A stretch of 64,000 nt of DNA from Hordeum vulgare subsp. vulgare (GCF_904849725.1 NC_058518.1:509193225-509257224), one strand, 5' to 3'. Shown: positions 43,591-54,979, counted from the first letter of the stretch. Translations and numbers: made by a program. The notes: a model not told the origin generated them from the letters alone.

Positions 43591-43992
43591 GAGCAATGCA
43601 TGTTCCTCCGCCCCTGGCCCCTTCCTCCGATGAGGGTAGTCCCTCTTGAAGTGTCCCCGCTCATCGCAGTGGTAGCAGCGACCGCGGCGGTTCTTCCTGA
43701 CGTTGGACGCCACGCTGTTGCCGTCGTCGTCGTCGTCTCGCCTACCACTTCGCCGTCGCTCCCGCGCACGCCACTGTTCCGCGGTGAGCATCAACTGGCC
43801 GTCCTCCCGCTCGCCGCCCGTCTGTCCCCGACGCTGCAGCCTCTCATCGAAAGCCTTCAGCCGGCCGAGAGCATCCTCGAAGAGCATGGTGCTCACGTCG
43901 CAGAACTGCTCGATTCCGGCCACCGCCGCGTACAGGCGGTCCGGCACCGAGTCGAGCAGCTTCTTGACGAGCGCGGAGTCCTCCAGGGTTGA
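43531..43992 (+). CDS. Chimeric ORF: glucanase signal peptide fused to antisense gag
   Basis: A 153-codon open frame whose first 20 residues ([20 protein letters not shown]) are the glucanase secretion signal, followed by sequence read from the antisense strand of Copia gag. A TATA box and leader copied from the glucanase gene lie 106 bp upstream, so a transcript and a secreted product are conceivable. The rest has no known domain and is rich in V, A, L and R. The long frame could be a by-product of GC-rich antisense coding. Expression is pure inference. Confidence 0.3.
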   Translation: MMVHLLVVLLGAALPLLFFSEQCMFLRPWPLPPMRVVPLEVSPLIAVVAATAAVLPDVGRHAVAVVVVVSPTTSPSLPRTPLFRGEHQLAVLPLAARLSPTLQPLIESLQPAESILEEHGAHVAELLDSGHRRVQAVRHRVEQLLDERGVLQG

Positions 43993-44430
43993 GCCCAACG
44001 CCGCGTACAGTACCGCCATGCCTTCAAGCCTTCCGGCGAACGCGTCTAGGGTTTCGGCCTCCGCCATGCGCAGGAGCTCGAACTCCCCCAGTAGCGTCCC
44101 GAGCCTCGCCGCACGTACGCGGACCGCACCCACGAACCTAGTCCGCAAGCTCGCCCAAATCTCTGCCGCCGTCTTCTTCGACGCGACCTGCAGCAGCAGA
44201 TCGTCGGCGAGTGCCCGCATTAGATACGCGCGCGCAGGTTTGTCCTTCTTCGCGATCACCGCTGACGTAGCTTCCTCCGGCGGCACGACCGCCTCCCAGA
44301 GCCCGGCGGCGTCGAGATCAGCCTCCACCTTGATGGCCCAGGTGGTGTAGTTTGCCCCCGTAAGCATCGGGACCGACGTCACCATCGTCGTCCCAGACCC
44401 GCCGGAGTACGGGACCAGCGCCATGGCCAT
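43591..44430 (-). pseudogene. Copia gag fragment (rearranged element)
   Basis: Starts at ATG 44430 and gives an undisturbed gag frame: LTGANYTTWAIKVEADLDAA (UBN2-type start), LLQVASKKTAAEIWASL, and a zinc knuckle CYHCDERGHFKRDYP in which the last cysteine is replaced by tyrosine. The frame runs on into antisense glucanase sequence, so its C-terminus is foreign. No protease, integrase or RT follow. The high GC content and intact frame suggest a fairly young copy. Confidence 0.85.
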
Positions 44431-45206
44431 CGAGCTCCCTGATCACACGAGGCTCTGATACCAAATGTTAGATGGAAAATGGAACCACCCCGCCCCGGTG
44501 ATCGCCGGAGACAAGGTGCAGAGAGGGAGGGATGGACACAATGAATTTCTCGGCGCTCGAACACCTCCGCCACCGCGAACAGCGCGCTCTATATATTTCA
44601 CCTGAGCTCGAACTCAGCTGTCCTCCTCGCCAGTACAACACACGGGGTACAAGAAGTTTATACACGCATCCACCAGCGCCTTACGTTGCGCCCACGACGG
44701 GCCCTCGTCGCACACTCGCCCACGTCCCTGCGCTCCCGGCCCGAGCTCCCGCCGCGCCCGCACGCGATCCGCGCGACCGGGTCCAGCGCCCCGACGCGGT
44801 CTACCCCGCGCCCTTTGCGCCAACGAACACAACGCATAGGCTACACCCGCACGGACATGCCCATGCAGCTCCTACACGCACGCACGCACACCTAACGTCG
44901 CGGACCCGACGCGTCTAGCGTGCCGGGCACCGCACGTGCCCATACACGCGCCCGGCTCGTTCGACGCCTCGCCGCGGCTTATGTCCCAACAGGACCGTCC
45001 TCTTTAATCAAGTTTCAACCAATCATAACTAACGAGCCTGTAAATCTTCTGTAGAGAGCCCTCTAGCATTACTGTGCATGCTACGCTGTTATCGGTAGCT
45101 GTCCCAGTTTTGGTTGCCACATCGATCGTCTTGCCCAAAGAGAAATGTAGCAATATCTACCTCCATGCATCATGCATGTTAGTAGTAGCATTGGTGCCTG
45201 CCCGGC

Positions 45207-45213
45207 TATAAAT
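45207..45213 (+). promoter_or_regulatory. TATA box of the glucanase gene
   Basis: TATAAAT in the context CGGCTATAAATTCC, 102 bp upstream of the start codon. The Copia remnant with GGACC duplication ends only 215 bp upstream of it, so the native promoter beyond about -320 from the ATG has been displaced by retroelement sequence. Confidence 0.65.
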
Positions 45214-45314
45214 TCCAAACCCCCTACCGAGTTCATTCTCAACTCATCAGCTCGAGATTGATCCTGGTCTCCATTAGGCCCTGGCTAGCCCACTCCACTC
45301 CACACTAGGTACCG

Positions 45315-47094
45315 ATGATGGTTCACCTCCTTGTTGTCGTCCTCGGCGCAGCATTGCCGCTGCTCTTCTTCTCCCATGCTGCGGAGGGTGGCGAGGTGGG
45401 CGTCTGCTACGGGAGGGTGGCGACAGACTTGCCGGACCCGGCATCCGTGGTGCGACTGCTCAAGAAGAACGGCATCACCATGGTGAGAATCTACGACACC
45501 GACCCGACGGTGCTGCGCTCGCTGGCCAACACCAACATCAAGGTCACAGTGGAGCTAACCAATGAGGAGCTGCCGCTGGCGGCGGCCGACCAAAATAATT
45601 TCGCACTGCAGTGGGTGCAGAACAATGTGAAGGCCTACTACCCGGCCACGCTGATCAATGGCGTGACGATCGGGAACGAGGTGTTTAAGGAGGCTAGCCA
45701 TCTAAACTCTCAGCTCGTCATGGCCATGAAGAACGTGCATGCGGCGCTGGTTACCGTTGGTCTGGCTGACGCCGTGAAGGTGACAACCCCCATCGCGTTT
45801 GACGCGCTCAAGACGTCGTTCCCGCCGTCCGCCGGCGCGTTCAAGGACGACATCGCAATGTCGGTGATGAGCCCCATGGTCGACTTCTTGCAGCAGACCG
45901 GGTCGTATCTCATGGTGAACTTCTACCCATACATCGCGTACCTCAATACCCCAGGCATGTCCATTAACTACCTCTTGTTCCGCCCCAACGACGGCGTGCT
46001 TGACAAGGTTAGTGGGCAAACATATTATAGCCTCTTCGACGCTGAGCTCGACGCAGTCTACTATGCGGTGGAGAAGCTCCCGTCCTCCAGCATGCACGTC
46101 GGGGGGATGAGGAAGCTGACGGCAGGAGGAGGGGGAACCCCAAACGTCCACCATGGGGAGCATGGGTACCCAAACCAAGGCCACAAAGGCGTGGGAACCC
46201 CACAAAACGCCCAAGATTTCATGGCTGGTCTCACCCTCCAAGTGCTGCAGGGTAACTCCGCCGCCACGAACGGACGCAGCCCGGTCGCCGCCAGCGCTGT
46301 CCGCGGCACCCCGCACCGTCCCAACACCGATATGAACGTGTACATCTTCGCCCTCTTCAACGAGAACAGCAAGCCGGCAGACGAGCAGGATTTTGGGTTG
46401 TTCTACCCGAACGAGCAGCCCGTGTACCCGAGCCCTATCGACTTCGTTCATGGCGGCACCATCGGCGGGCCCTTGCAGGCAAGCTATTGCGTGGCGAACC
46501 CGACGGTCGGGGACGCGGCCTTGCAGGCGGCGCTGGACTACGCATGCGGCCACGGGGCGGACTGCGGCGCCATCCAGCCAGGGAAGCCTTGCTACGAGCC
46601 CAACACCAAGCTCGCGCACGCGTCCTACGCCTTCAACGACTACTACCAAAAGAACGGCCGGGCCAGCAGCGCGTGCGACTTCGGCGGCGCCGGCACCATT
46701 GTCAACCAGGCACCATCAGGTGCGTGCGACCCGAGCCCAAGCTGGTGTGTGGCGAACGCGGCGGTGGGCGACGTGCGGCTACAGATGGCGCTGGACTACG
46801 CCTGCGGCCACGGCGGCGCCGACTGCACGGACATCCAGCCCGGAGCACGGTGCTTCGACCCCGACACCAAGGTCGCGCATGCGTCCTTTGCATTCAACGA
46901 CTATTACCAGCGGCGTGGCCGGGCCACCGGAACGTGCGACTTCGCCGGGGCCGGCGCCATTGTCCGGCAAGCACCAAGTAAGTTCACTTCTTAATTCCTG
47001 ACTCTGATTCCTCAAGAAGTTTCTGTTTGTTGATGGTGATTTCGTTCCACTCTTTACAGAGATCGGCAACTGCGTGCTGCCGTCAGGGGCCTGA
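45315..47094 (+). CDS. GH17 glucan endo-1,3-beta-glucosidase with two X8/CBM43 domains
   Basis: Exons 45315-46977 and 47060-47094 (GTAAGT donor, TTACAG acceptor) give 565 aa; the small last exon ends in the family-like NCVLPSGA. Residues 1-22 form a signal peptide, so the product is apoplastic or wall-bound. The GH17 barrel covers about 27-375: [30 protein letters not shown] with acid/base E122, [21 protein letters not shown]. The usual nucleophile motif SETGWP reads GEHGYP here: E282 is kept, the conserved Trp is Tyr and the preceding stretch is glycine-rich, so activity may be altered. Two X8 domains follow (about 391-463 and 478-548; [10 protein letters not shown] and [10 protein letters not shown], each with FNDYYQ). 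Most relatives have one. The enzyme hydrolyses beta-1,3-glucan (callose, fungal wall). An AATAAAAT polyadenylation-like site lies near 47206. Confidence 0.88.
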
Positions 47095-47452
47095 GCTGAA
47101 GAAACTGTAGCGACCTACGAGATTAAGAAATAATTGGTCCTTACGGATTATTATCCTCTGCTGTCAACAAGGTCTAGTTTTCAAATGTAAAACTAGATGG
47201 CTTATTTAATAAAATTTCCTAAAGCATATCTTGAAGTGTCATAAATATCGCACATCTAAATCATATGTCAATAATCTTACGCAGAGATTCATGTGTGTAT
47301 TTTTTATTTATTTTTACTTTTCATTTTCTTTCACGGCATTACCATCTCACCGTGCACCCTCTCTGGCCAACAACTCCCAATCTTCATACATATCACATGT
47401 ACGGCCTGCCAACGCCAACTACAACTAAACATGCTGATAAGATGCTCGATAA
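47095..47452. other. 3' flank of the glucanase gene
   Basis: AT-rich sequence with AATAAAAT near 47206, then unremarkable sequence to the MITE. Short open frames on both strands lack features. Confidence 0.5.
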
Positions 47453-47745
47453 GGCCTTCCGTAATGCATTGTCTCTTAGCGCGGTATTCTAGGTAGTATG
47501 CGATCGTTAGATACAACCATCCTAATGTATTGTATGTTAAGTGTCGTATCTTAGTAAGCATGTATTTAATGATTTTGGCCTCATACTAATATGTGATTGG
47601 TCTAACAAGTTATTTTGCCTATGATACCGTGCAAGAGCCGTATCCTAAATAAGATACAACAACCTCCTCTTTCCTCAATAAATATAGTGCCACGTCAGCA
47701 TTTTGCCTATGATATTGTGTCAAGATACTACCATTACGGAAGGCC
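47453..47745. mobile_element. Tourist/Harbinger-like MITE
   Basis: Perfect 14-bp terminal inverted repeats GGCCTTCCGTAATG and a 3-bp TAA target duplication (47450-47452, 47746-47748). 293 bp, no coding capacity. Confidence 0.85.
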
Positions 47746-48282
47746 TAAGTTGCTGAATAGCAAATCTGTAGGCCTCATATATGAACCAAAGATAATCGTG
47801 ATAGCTAGAGTTGTGTGCACACACCCTCCTTAGAGTAAAAAAGTTAATTCGTAACTGAAATTGTTACGCATATCTTTGAACATGGACAAATACACCCAAA
47901 ATATATTAAATTTTAATTTTAGAAAAAAAAAGATTCAAAAAATTCGGAGACTTTTTTGTAACTAACATGGTCTAGCGTAATAAAAAGTTTCACGGAGGGA
48001 TGACTCGTTGTATTATAGTCAGAAAAAAAATGACACTTTATAAAAGGAGTTTGTTATTCATGTTTTTTTTGTAATCTTAAATTTGTTTTCTTGGTCCTTG
48101 AAATGGTCGAATTAACTATTCTTTCACGAAACTTTTCGCACGAGTTTGACTCCAAACAAATTCTGGAATTTTTTGACTCTTGCTGAAAATTTTAAATTAT
48201 TCTTCCAATTCGGATGCAATGACACCAGAGACGCATTGGCCATTTCGGCTGTAAGTTGTTGCGATGAAGAAAAATCTACTAG
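47746..48282. other. Intergenic spacer between the glucanase and CRK genes
   Basis: AT-rich spacer. The right 100 bp is probably the 3' untranslated region of the minus-strand kinase gene. No other feature. Confidence 0.45.
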
Positions 48283-51216
48283 CTATGACCGGGCCTGCAC
48301 TGATGGGATCGACATGCTTGACCCGGTGCTTGAATTGGCACCAACGTTTGTAGAGTATAAGGCCGGCTTCGACGGAGCGGGCAGAGGGAATGTGTCGCTG
48401 CCGAGCATCATGGCCACCATCGACATCATCGGCCGGTCTTCCGGGCTGCTCTGGATGCACAAAAGCCCGACATGGATGCACCTCACCGCATCGCTCTCCG
48501 AGAAGTTCTTGTCCATGCATGGGTCTACCATCTCCAACACTGTTCCGGCAGTCCAATGCTCCCATACCTGCACAATTGTGTACGATCGATGAGCCAAGAT
48601 GCACTGCATGTTAGCTAGATTTTCAAATAAAAAGTGCATACTGTGGTCAAGAGATCCTGTGATTGCTGAGTGTTGCAGCAGTCACTGTTCTTCTTTCCAG
48701 TCACGACCTCCAGAACCAAAACGCCAAAGCTGAACGCGTCTGATTTCACAGAGTAATTCCCACGCATCACGTACTCTGGCGCCATGTATCCACTGAACCA
48801 ACAACAAGAATTCATTGTCGTTGGTAATTTCCCTACTATACTGGAAAACTTAACGACATTTATGATACTACTTACTATGTGCCGATGACGCGGTTCGTCA
48901 CGCCCTGGGTCTGGTCTCTCCCGAAAATCTTGGCCAGGCCGAAATCCGAGATCTTCGGGTTCATGTTCATGTCTAACAAGACGTTGCTCGCTTTGAGGTC
49001 ACGATGGACTACTTTGAGTTGAGAGTCTTCATGGAGGTACTGTATGCCACGAGCGACTCCATTTATGATCTTGAACCTCGTTTCCCAATCCAATTGCCGA
49101 CGTTTCTCTTCATCTGTGTTTTTCATCAGAAGAATTAGAAAATGATAGTATAAGATCTATGTGATGTTATATTATTATTTCAATCTGAGGAGAAAATGGA
49201 CGGCAGAATCATGGCTCAACTAGTTACCGAAAAGGATCAGGTCGAGGCTGCGGTTAGGAACAAACTCATAGATGAGCAGCCTCTCTTGTTGCTCCAAGCA
49301 GACACCCACAAGTCTGACAAGGTTCTTGTGCTTCAGCTTTGCAACTAAGGCGAGCTCATTCTTGAGCTCCTCCACTCCTTGTGTTGAGGTCTTGGACATT
49401 CTCTTCACTGCGATCTCGTCGCCGCTTAGGAGAGTACCCTGATCAAATTGTATGAAAGTTTTGCTAAACCACCAATTTTCCAGTGTTGTGCCTACTTGTT
49501 TCAAGATATATAGGTTAGCTCACTACCTTGTACACGGGGCCAAATCCACCTTCGCCGAGTTTGTTGCTTTCTGCAAAATCCTCGGTTGCAGCCCGCAAAG
49601 TTGAAATGTCGATTAACATTGACTCCACACTTTCCATGTCATGTGCTTCATCACTGGAATAATCTGGACCTGTTTGAATAGAGATGCCATTGTGAACACA
49701 GGTCGACACAAGTAAATAAATTGTTTCATTTTAGGCCCTGGCACGCACTACAACTAGGGGTTTTTGAGTGACAAAGTGACATACATACCCGGTTGCTTTG
49801 CCTTTGCAAGTGCCTGCCTCCTCCTCCATGAAAAGAGCCAAACAATGAGGTTTATGGCTGCTATTGTAGGCAAGAGAATTATAAGAACCATGCCAGGAAC
49901 ACTGTACTTTCTCCCTGTACAATTTGAGATGACTCATGCCATGTCAGACGAGTGTAGCAAACGTGAACTGAAATATCGCATGATGATCTTTTGAGTTCGA
50001 ATATAAGATTTGTCATGAATTGTCGTTTCACTCACGTCCGTTAGAAGCTGAATACGTAGAGAGGAAAACAGAGCAGAGCGGAGAAATGCAGAGGAAGAAG
50101 AGAAGAGCGGAGGAAACGCTAAAGTGAAAGACAGTACCCCTCCATTTTTATTTACTCCGCATATTAGCTTTGGTCAAAGTCAAGATTTATAAATTTTAAC
50201 AAAGTGTATAGGTAGAAATATTAACATAATATGTATTTGTTATGGTAAGTATTTGTCTTATTTTCTATAGGCTTGATCAAATCTTACCAAGTTTGACTTT
50301 AGCCAACTCTAATACGCAAAGTAAATAAAAAGGGAGTAGTCCAACTAAAAGTTAAGAAGATCTGACCCTGTGGTGTCGCCGGCGCAGGAGCGGTGGGGGC
50401 TACGGCCGGCGCCGGTGCTCCAGAGGTGGCCGACGTTGCTGGCAGCTGCACGATCACTGGGCCGGTCATGAAGGGCTTGGTCTCGTACCGGAAGCTGCAT
50501 CGGGGAGCAAGAAGCCTGCCTCCGATACCGTCCGTGAACTGCAGCGGCAGCTGCGCCAAGATCTGGGCGAGGCAGTCCCGGCACCTTCCCGGCGTCAGGT
50601 CCGGGGTGCACTGCGCCCAGCTGTACACCTTGGGGAACTCCCGGTCGAGGTCGGCCTGGCCGGTGGCGTACCGCCGGGTGGAGTTGTACGCGGCGTAGTC
50701 GGCGGTGGCGTTCATGAGCGCGGCCACGACGCGCTCGAACCGGCCAGGCTCCGACGTGGCGTTCACGGAGTTGCGGACCGTCATGCTGAGGTCCAAGCCC
50801 ATGGGACCGGAGTCGTCGGCGGAGAGGAACTGCACGTCGGAGTAGCGGAGCATGCAGGCGTCGTAGTAGATGACGGCGTCCTTGGAGCCCTGGCACACGT
50901 TGGGGAGGTTGTCGAAGGCGTTGGCGAGGCAGGTGGAGCAGGCCCTGGAGGTGGCGTCGCCGCGGCAGAGCGCGAGGGCCGTGACCTTCTCCGGGACAGC
51001 GCCGGCCTCGGCGGTGGCGAAGAGGTTGCGCGACGCCGAGGCCTTCTTGGGGAGCGCGTGGGCGACGAGGTTGAGGTTGGCCTGGTACTCGCTCTTGTCG
51101 TCGTATTCGCCGCTGTCGCCGCACACTTGCCACGGTTCTCCGGCGACGTGGCGGCTGGGCGCGAGCAGTGCGACGGCAAGGATGAGCACACACAGGGCGA
51201 CACGGTGAGCCGCCAT
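48283..51216 (-). CDS. Cysteine-rich receptor-like kinase (CRK, DUF26), copy 1
   Basis: Seven exons on the minus strand: 51216-50367, 49914-49789, 49669-49527, 49438-49228, 49113-48876, 48792-48642, 48567-48283, all GT/AG and in phase, 667 aa. Exon 1 encodes a signal peptide and two DUF26/Gnk2 domains, each with C-x8-C-x2-C ([13 protein letters not shown] and [13 protein letters not shown]), then a Pro/Ala-rich stalk. Exon 2 is the membrane span ([20 protein letters not shown]). The kinase has [35 protein letters not shown] and GYMAPEY, all catalytic residues intact, so it should be an active Ser/Thr kinase at the plasma membrane. CRKs act in pathogen and oxidative-stress signalling; the ligand is unknown. 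The stop falls after a serine-rich tail. Confidence 0.92.
50134..50336. mobile_element. Stowaway-like MITE in intron 1 of CRK copy 1
   Basis: Ends CCCCTCCATTTTTATTTACT and the inverse of CTCCCTTTTTATTTACTTTG, flanked by TA at 50132-50133 and 50337-50338. 203 bp. Its right end lies about 30 bp from the donor of exon 1, so it forms nearly half of the intron. Confidence 0.85.
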
Positions 51217-51511
51217 TGAACAACACGGTGGAAGAAGAAGAGCAGAGGGAGGAGGATGTGGCTTTTGAAGACGTGGAAAAAATTAATAGCAAGTTGGCGA
51301 GTGCAGTGGAAGCCGCCATCCACTCACTTCAACTAGCCAGGGTCGTGCTTAATTTCTGAATAAACATTTTTATACACAAATTATTTCATTTACCGGTTTT
51401 TAATCCGGATTATCCCATTTAACGAGAGTTTTGTAAGTTCTTACACCATTTAGTACAATATTTGCTAGTATTTACCCATTTAATGATCCATCATGCGGGT
51501 CTGTGCCGTCA
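51217..51511. other. Upstream region of CRK copy 1
   Basis: Putative promoter and leader of the minus-strand gene. No clear TATA box in the first 150 bp. AT-rich beyond 51350. Confidence 0.35.
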
Positions 51512-51526
51512 GGTACACATGCCATG

Positions 51527-51829
51527 TTCAACCAATCTGTGGTTGGATAGTTAGAGGACAGTCCATCAGAATTCAAGTCTTAGACTTTGACATTGGTGCT
51601 TGCATTTTTCTGGATTTATTCCAGACCTTTTGATGATGTGTGTTTAGTGGAAGGAGACATTCACGTCGACTACGAAGGCGTCTATGACGACTTCGTCAAT
51701 CTCAAGATGATGTCGGCTCAGTTTCTCGAAAGTGTTCATAGTGATAGGATGTGCATTCGTGCGTTCATAGGGTTGAGTGTATACTCGTATATGTAAGCGA
51801 CTTCGATTGCACTCTGTTCAGTAAAAATA
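51527..51829 (+). mobile_element. Au-type SINE, diverged copy
   Basis: Shares the order of Au SINE landmarks with the next copy: GGTTGGATAGTTAGAGGACA, AATTCAAGTC, GGTGCTTGCATTTTTCTGGA, GGAGACATTCACGTCGACTA, GACTTCGTCAATCTCAAGAT and GTGCGTTCATAGGGTTGAGT. Strongly diverged. The repeat GGTACACATGCCATG lies just left of it (51512-51526), and a close match (GGTACACGTGCCGTG) follows the next SINE at 52099. Confidence 0.7.
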
Positions 51830-52098
51830 TATGTGGTTGATATGTTAGAGGGACAATGGTATCCCCAGCCCACGAGGGTTCAAGTCCTGGTGCTCGCATT
51901 ATTTCTGAATTTATTTCATGGTTTTCTGCGATGCGAATTCAATGGAAACAGACGTTCCCGTCGACGACAAGGCACCTACGATGACTTCGTAAATCTCAAG
52001 ATGATATGCCGATTCAGTCTCTCGACGGTGCTCACATGAATTGAGTGTGTGTGTGTGTGTGTGTGATTATACGAGCGCTTCCATCTGTACTATATTAA
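51830..52098 (+). mobile_element. Au-type SINE with intact internal pol III boxes
   Basis: Contains TGGTTGATATGTTAGAGG (box A-like) and GGTTCAAGTCC (box B), then the tRNA-unrelated body with GACGTTCCCGTCGACGACAA and CTTCGTAAATCTCAAGATGA, a (TG)n stretch and TCTGTACTATATT. It follows head-to-tail after another SINE; a shared imperfect 15-bp repeat flanks the pair rather than each unit. Confidence 0.85.
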
Positions 52099-53918
52099 GG
52101 TACACGTGCCGTGGTTAAATGGGAGGCCGTACAACATCCAAGTAGTGATGAAACCCTATATTTTTCACTATAGTGTCTCGCTATTGTGCTTGTAGTAATA
52201 GGCAATGTTTATGTTGTACTCGTTGTTTCTGCGTCTTGTGCTTGTAGTAAAAGGCAATGTTTATGTTGTAATCGGTGTTTCAACGTTGCAAAAGTTAAAT
52301 CAAATTTATGGATATACCATTCGATGTCATTAAAAATGGTGGTAGATCTCGTTCATTCTAGTACATATTAGCAACAAAAGTTACAAATGTTTACTTGTGC
52401 ATATCTGAAGACATAGCACTCGGCCAATTTGAATTCTGGTAGAAACCTTTGAGAGAATGGAGTAACTAAACTTGAGCTGAAAACAGTAACCAATAGCTGT
52501 AGTGACACAATGAGGTGATCGATTTAGAGCTACTCAAACAAAGTCGTCATAATATCGACTGCCATCTTCTGTATGGAGCGTCTTCCATAATAATATAGAG
52601 GTTCCCAAGGCCATGCACAGACTTAGAATTGTCATAAGCATAGCCTTAAAAGAAACATTGGGAATCATTTGTCATTGGCTACAAGACCTCTTTCTTCCGC
52701 ACCTAAATAATGGAAGTTTTTTCATGCTAGATTTGAACATGGGTTACAACTAGGATTTGAACAACCATCTGAACAAGAATTTGAACTACGGACTTTTGTT
52801 CCATTTGGAATTGACTTGCACACAATCGATGCTTACTGCTGTTGCGACTACCATGGCCAAATGGTTAGCAAATGACACTGTCTCATGGAAGCGGGATAAG
52901 GCCATAGTTCTTCAAGCCGGTGTAAGCATGGTGTCCATTGCTGTCTTGGCGGTATCAACATGTAGGCAAATTATGTGAGGACAACGGGGAGTGGGACAGA
53001 TCGACGGCTAATTCAGCCTTACGATACGCGTCCTCCTCGACCCACTAGGTGTAGTCCTTTGTCTTCTCCTAGAATTATCTTTCAGCAATGTCATCTTTCG
53101 TTTCCCGGGAAGGTTCGTGAGGATGGTGCAACCATGACATGGTCGATGAGGTGAGTGTTGCGGCCCCAGTGAAGAGAAACGGTGAAGGGAAACATATAGA
53201 GCAGGGGAGGTGGTGGGTGTGAGTGGTGGCGACGAGGATTAGGGAAGATATGGGTGGAGTGGTGTCGGCAAAGCGAGACGATATGGGTTTATATGCCCAC
53301 AAATACGTGCACTCCGATGAAAAACCTGGTTGGATTTCATGTGCGTGGATGGGATCAGATGCAAAACACATGGCATACATTAGTTGGCGATCTTCCGGGT
53401 GAAACAACCACAGGTGTATGATTATTATGACGACTCTATCAAAGAAGCTTTTTTGGCTGTGGTTACGATACAAACGATTATTATGACGATCAACCTAATA
53501 TGACAGCTCTTCTAGAGTTGCTTTCAGGGGCGATGAATGTGTTTCCACGACCGTGGACTCGACATGCTGCTAGTGTCTATCTAGCCATACCACCAAGCTT
53601 GGACTTTGGAGTCCACATAGTCTGCCGGACGAGCCGGCACGCTAGGAAACCATGGAATTCTAAACTAGCATTCGGGGGAGACGCATGCGGTCAAACCCCT
53701 CAAGGCAGGCGGATACAAAACCATCCGTCAACAAAGGATCTTTTCATAAGTGTTTAGAAAATCATCTTTTGCAACGCAATTGATGGCGCAAGTTGATGTT
53801 TTCCGTTTTGGCCGTCTATGTAGAAACGTCATGACCCATTGTTAAACAAGTCACATGGTCCCGTTTTGCCAAGACACCGAACAGTGAATTAGTTCTTGGT
53901 TGGAACTTGGTCTTCACA
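52099..53918. other. Intergenic region between the CRK genes
   Basis: Unremarkable AT-rich sequence. A 40-bp phrase with CTTGTGCTTGTAGTAAAAGGCAATG is repeated near 52185 and 52240. Scattered frames (for example 52757-52978 and 53075-53473) lack recognisable motifs or splice support. No gene called. Confidence 0.45.
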
Positions 53919-53933
53919 TATGATGCTTAATTA

Positions 53934-54191
53934 CACGTGAACTTGCGGCTGGATGGTTAGAAAAACGGTGGTATCCCGTCCATCAGGATCTAAATCCTGA
54001 TGTTTGTATTATTTTTAAATTTATTTTAGTATTTTTGATGATGTGTATTTAGTGGAAGGAGACGTCTTCTTCAATGACGAGGCGTCTACGATGATTTCGT
54101 AAATCTTAAGATGTATGTTTATGTGTTCGTAGAAATGATCGTATGCGCATATATATATGGACACGCTTACAAATGTACTGTGTTACAAAAA
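53934..54191 (+). mobile_element. Au-type SINE with 15-bp target duplication
   Basis: Body with GGTGGTATCCC, GGAAGGAGACGTCTTCTTCA, GATTTCGTAAATCTTAAGAT and a terminal GTACTGTGTTACAAAAAA. The perfect 15-bp repeat ATATGATGCTTAATT flanks it at 53919-53933 and 54192-54206, which fixes its borders. Confidence 0.9.
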
Positions 54192-54206
54192 ATATGATGC
54201 TTAATT

Positions 54207-54789
54207 TCGACACGGATGACTTTGCCACTTGCGCGGGCGCGGGCGGCCGAACAAGTTTGACTCGTCGTTTGGATTGCCACTCGATCACCCACTCGTGGAA
54301 AACTGGCGCGTCGAGGACTTGTTGAGTGGCCGGGGTAGGCTGGACATGGTGAGTATATTTCAACCGTGTGGACATGTGAGTATATTTTTGGACATTTCTC
54401 CAACATGAGAAAGAAAAAGTTTATTCAAGTGCATCCATAATTATGCGCAGGTCGTCCGCTAACGTTTATGTTTGTTGGGAGGAAATGAGGCCATTCACAT
54501 GTCTGGACACCCAGCCACTTTGAACCCACCTATTACTTTTTTTTTCTCTCCTCATTTTCATCAGTCATATATGGATGTGTTTGAATAATTTGAGAAACAC
54601 GCCTACATGGACAAATACGAGCTTCAAGGGTACACATCCGGACAAATATGGAGTCAAATTAGCCCGGTCCTTCGCAAAAAAAATTAAAAATCTGGCCCAG
54701 TCCAATTGAAGATGTTCTATAGGCATCTTCAATGCCGATCCGTGAATTTCCTTCCGCAAAGAAAGGAACCATGTCACGTTACACAAAAC
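54207..54789. other. Intergenic sequence
   Basis: No supported gene. It includes a GC-rich patch near 54230-54330 and AT-rich sequence downstream of CRK copy 2. Confidence 0.4.
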
Positions 54790-54791
54790 TA

Positions 54792-54953
54792 CTCCCTCCG
54801 TTTCGAAATATAAGACCTTTTAGAGATTTGATTATAGATTACATACAGAGTAAAATGAGTGAATTAATCTACACTCTAAAATGTGACTACATACATCCGT
54901 ATGTAGTATATAGTGGAATCTCTAAAATGTCTTATATTTAAGAACGGAGGGAG
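54792..54953. mobile_element. Stowaway MITE (162 bp) downstream of CRK copy 2
   Basis: CTCCCTCCGTTTCGAAATAT at the left and its near-inverse at the right (TATATTTAAGAACGGAGGGAG), flanked by TA at 54790-54791 and 54954-54955. The right end lies 26 bp from the stop codon of the kinase gene, so the MITE probably falls in its 3' untranslated region and may supply the polyadenylation site. Confidence 0.9.
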
Positions 54954-54979
54954 TACAAGCCTATTCTTTAGCACATATA

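Larger units (their letters stand above)
42834..44991 (-). mobile_element. Rearranged Copia element containing foreign inserts
   Basis: Flanked by the 5-bp duplication GGACC (42829-42833 and 44992-44996). The right LTR, 44466-44991 (526 bp, TGTTAGAT..CCCAACA), is complete. The minus-strand primer-binding site TGGTATCAGAGCC is at 44450-44462, and gag lies at 44430-43591. The left LTR survives only as 42834-42893. Between this stub and the gag end lie a TIR element (42895-43396) and a duplicate of the glucanase promoter (43397-43590). All of pol is missing. Internal deletion repaired with filler DNA, or transduction, are possible origins. Confidence 0.85.

Noticed and set aside
45702..46649. 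315-codon minus-strand frame
   Set aside because: Antisense shadow of the GC-rich glucanase gene.
50345..51323. Alternative frames over CRK exon 1
   Set aside because: High-GC shadow frames; the DUF26 frame has signal peptide, cysteine motifs and consistent splicing.
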